A stretch of 6,083 nucleotides of DNA from Ferruginibacter sp. (lineage in GTDB: Bacteria > Bacteroidota > Bacteroidia > Chitinophagales > Chitinophagaceae), in the NCBI GenBank assembly GCA_025357775.1, contig JANXOQ010000145.1, forward strand, positions 1-6,083, written 5' to 3'. The notes beneath the pieces are model-generated. The model was not told the DNA's origin and ran no database searches. It was given only the letters and a program-made list of their open reading frames with translations. The position numbers and the translations under genes were made by a program. Within the stretch, counting starts at the first letter, position 1; the number at the start of each line of letters is the position of its first letter. Below are positions 5,993 to 6,083 of this stretch, one piece after another.

Positions 5993-6083
5993 TACTAGTT
6001 TTGAAGATTAAAAAAACTCAATCATTTATTTTCAACATTGTAAACTTATTTATAAATACTTTCAAAAAATTTATAACCCTACA

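Noticed and set aside
6018..6083. Open - strand frame of 21 codons running in from the right window edge and ending in TGA
   Set aside because: Too short and composed of A+T-rich codons (mostly Ile, Lys, Phe, Asn) with no family motif; chance is as likely as a gene end, so not annotated.
1..6083. Possible novel multi-gene system, CRISPR array, toxin-antitoxin pair or mobile element
   Set aside because: All genes but two belong to known families with unrelated roles, and the two DUF proteins are on opposite strands; no transposase, integrase, direct-repeat array or attachment-like site is seen.

Overview
The window looks like ordinary chromosomal DNA from a Bacteroidota bacterium, probably of the Chitinophagaceae/Sphingobacteriia type. 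The signs are strong A+T richness, no clear Shine-Dalgarno sequence at any start, TAnnTTTG-type promoter elements, a Tgt protein with the Bacteroidota-style remodelled zinc site, and DUF4230 and M28 proteins of the kind common in that phylum. The species cannot be fixed from the sequence alone.

Layout, left to right. Positions 1-66 (+) hold the last 21 codons of an upstream gene, probably histidyl-tRNA synthetase. It converges on tgt (167-1306, -), the queuosine-inserting tRNA-guanine transglycosylase. A roughly 200 bp divergent intergenic region follows. It carries an 8-bp-periodic repeat immediately upstream of the tgt start and two TAnnTTTG elements, one for each direction. Next come three co-directional (+) genes: a membrane-anchored family 2 glycosyltransferase (1511-2644), rsmG for 16S rRNA m7G methylation (2795-3427), and a secreted M28 zinc peptidase (3470-4609). 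After a 157 bp gap comes a DUF1543 protein (4767-5327, +). It meets a membrane-anchored DUF4230 protein (5324-5944, -) tail to tail, the two stop codons sharing a TTAA. The last 139 bp hold the presumed DUF4230 promoter region and no recognisable gene.

The genes do not form one obvious pathway. Two or three belong to translation (the probable hisS, tgt, rsmG). The others concern the envelope or periplasm (glycosyltransferase, M28 peptidase, DUF4230) or have no known function (DUF1543). The only likely operon is rsmG with the M28 gene, separated by 42 bp. There is no mobile element, CRISPR array, tRNA, rRNA or defence system. I found no convincing new multi-gene system. The points most worth a second look are the octamer repeat in the presumed tgt leader, the symmetrical internal duplication in the DUF1543 protein, and the degenerate zinc site of Tgt.
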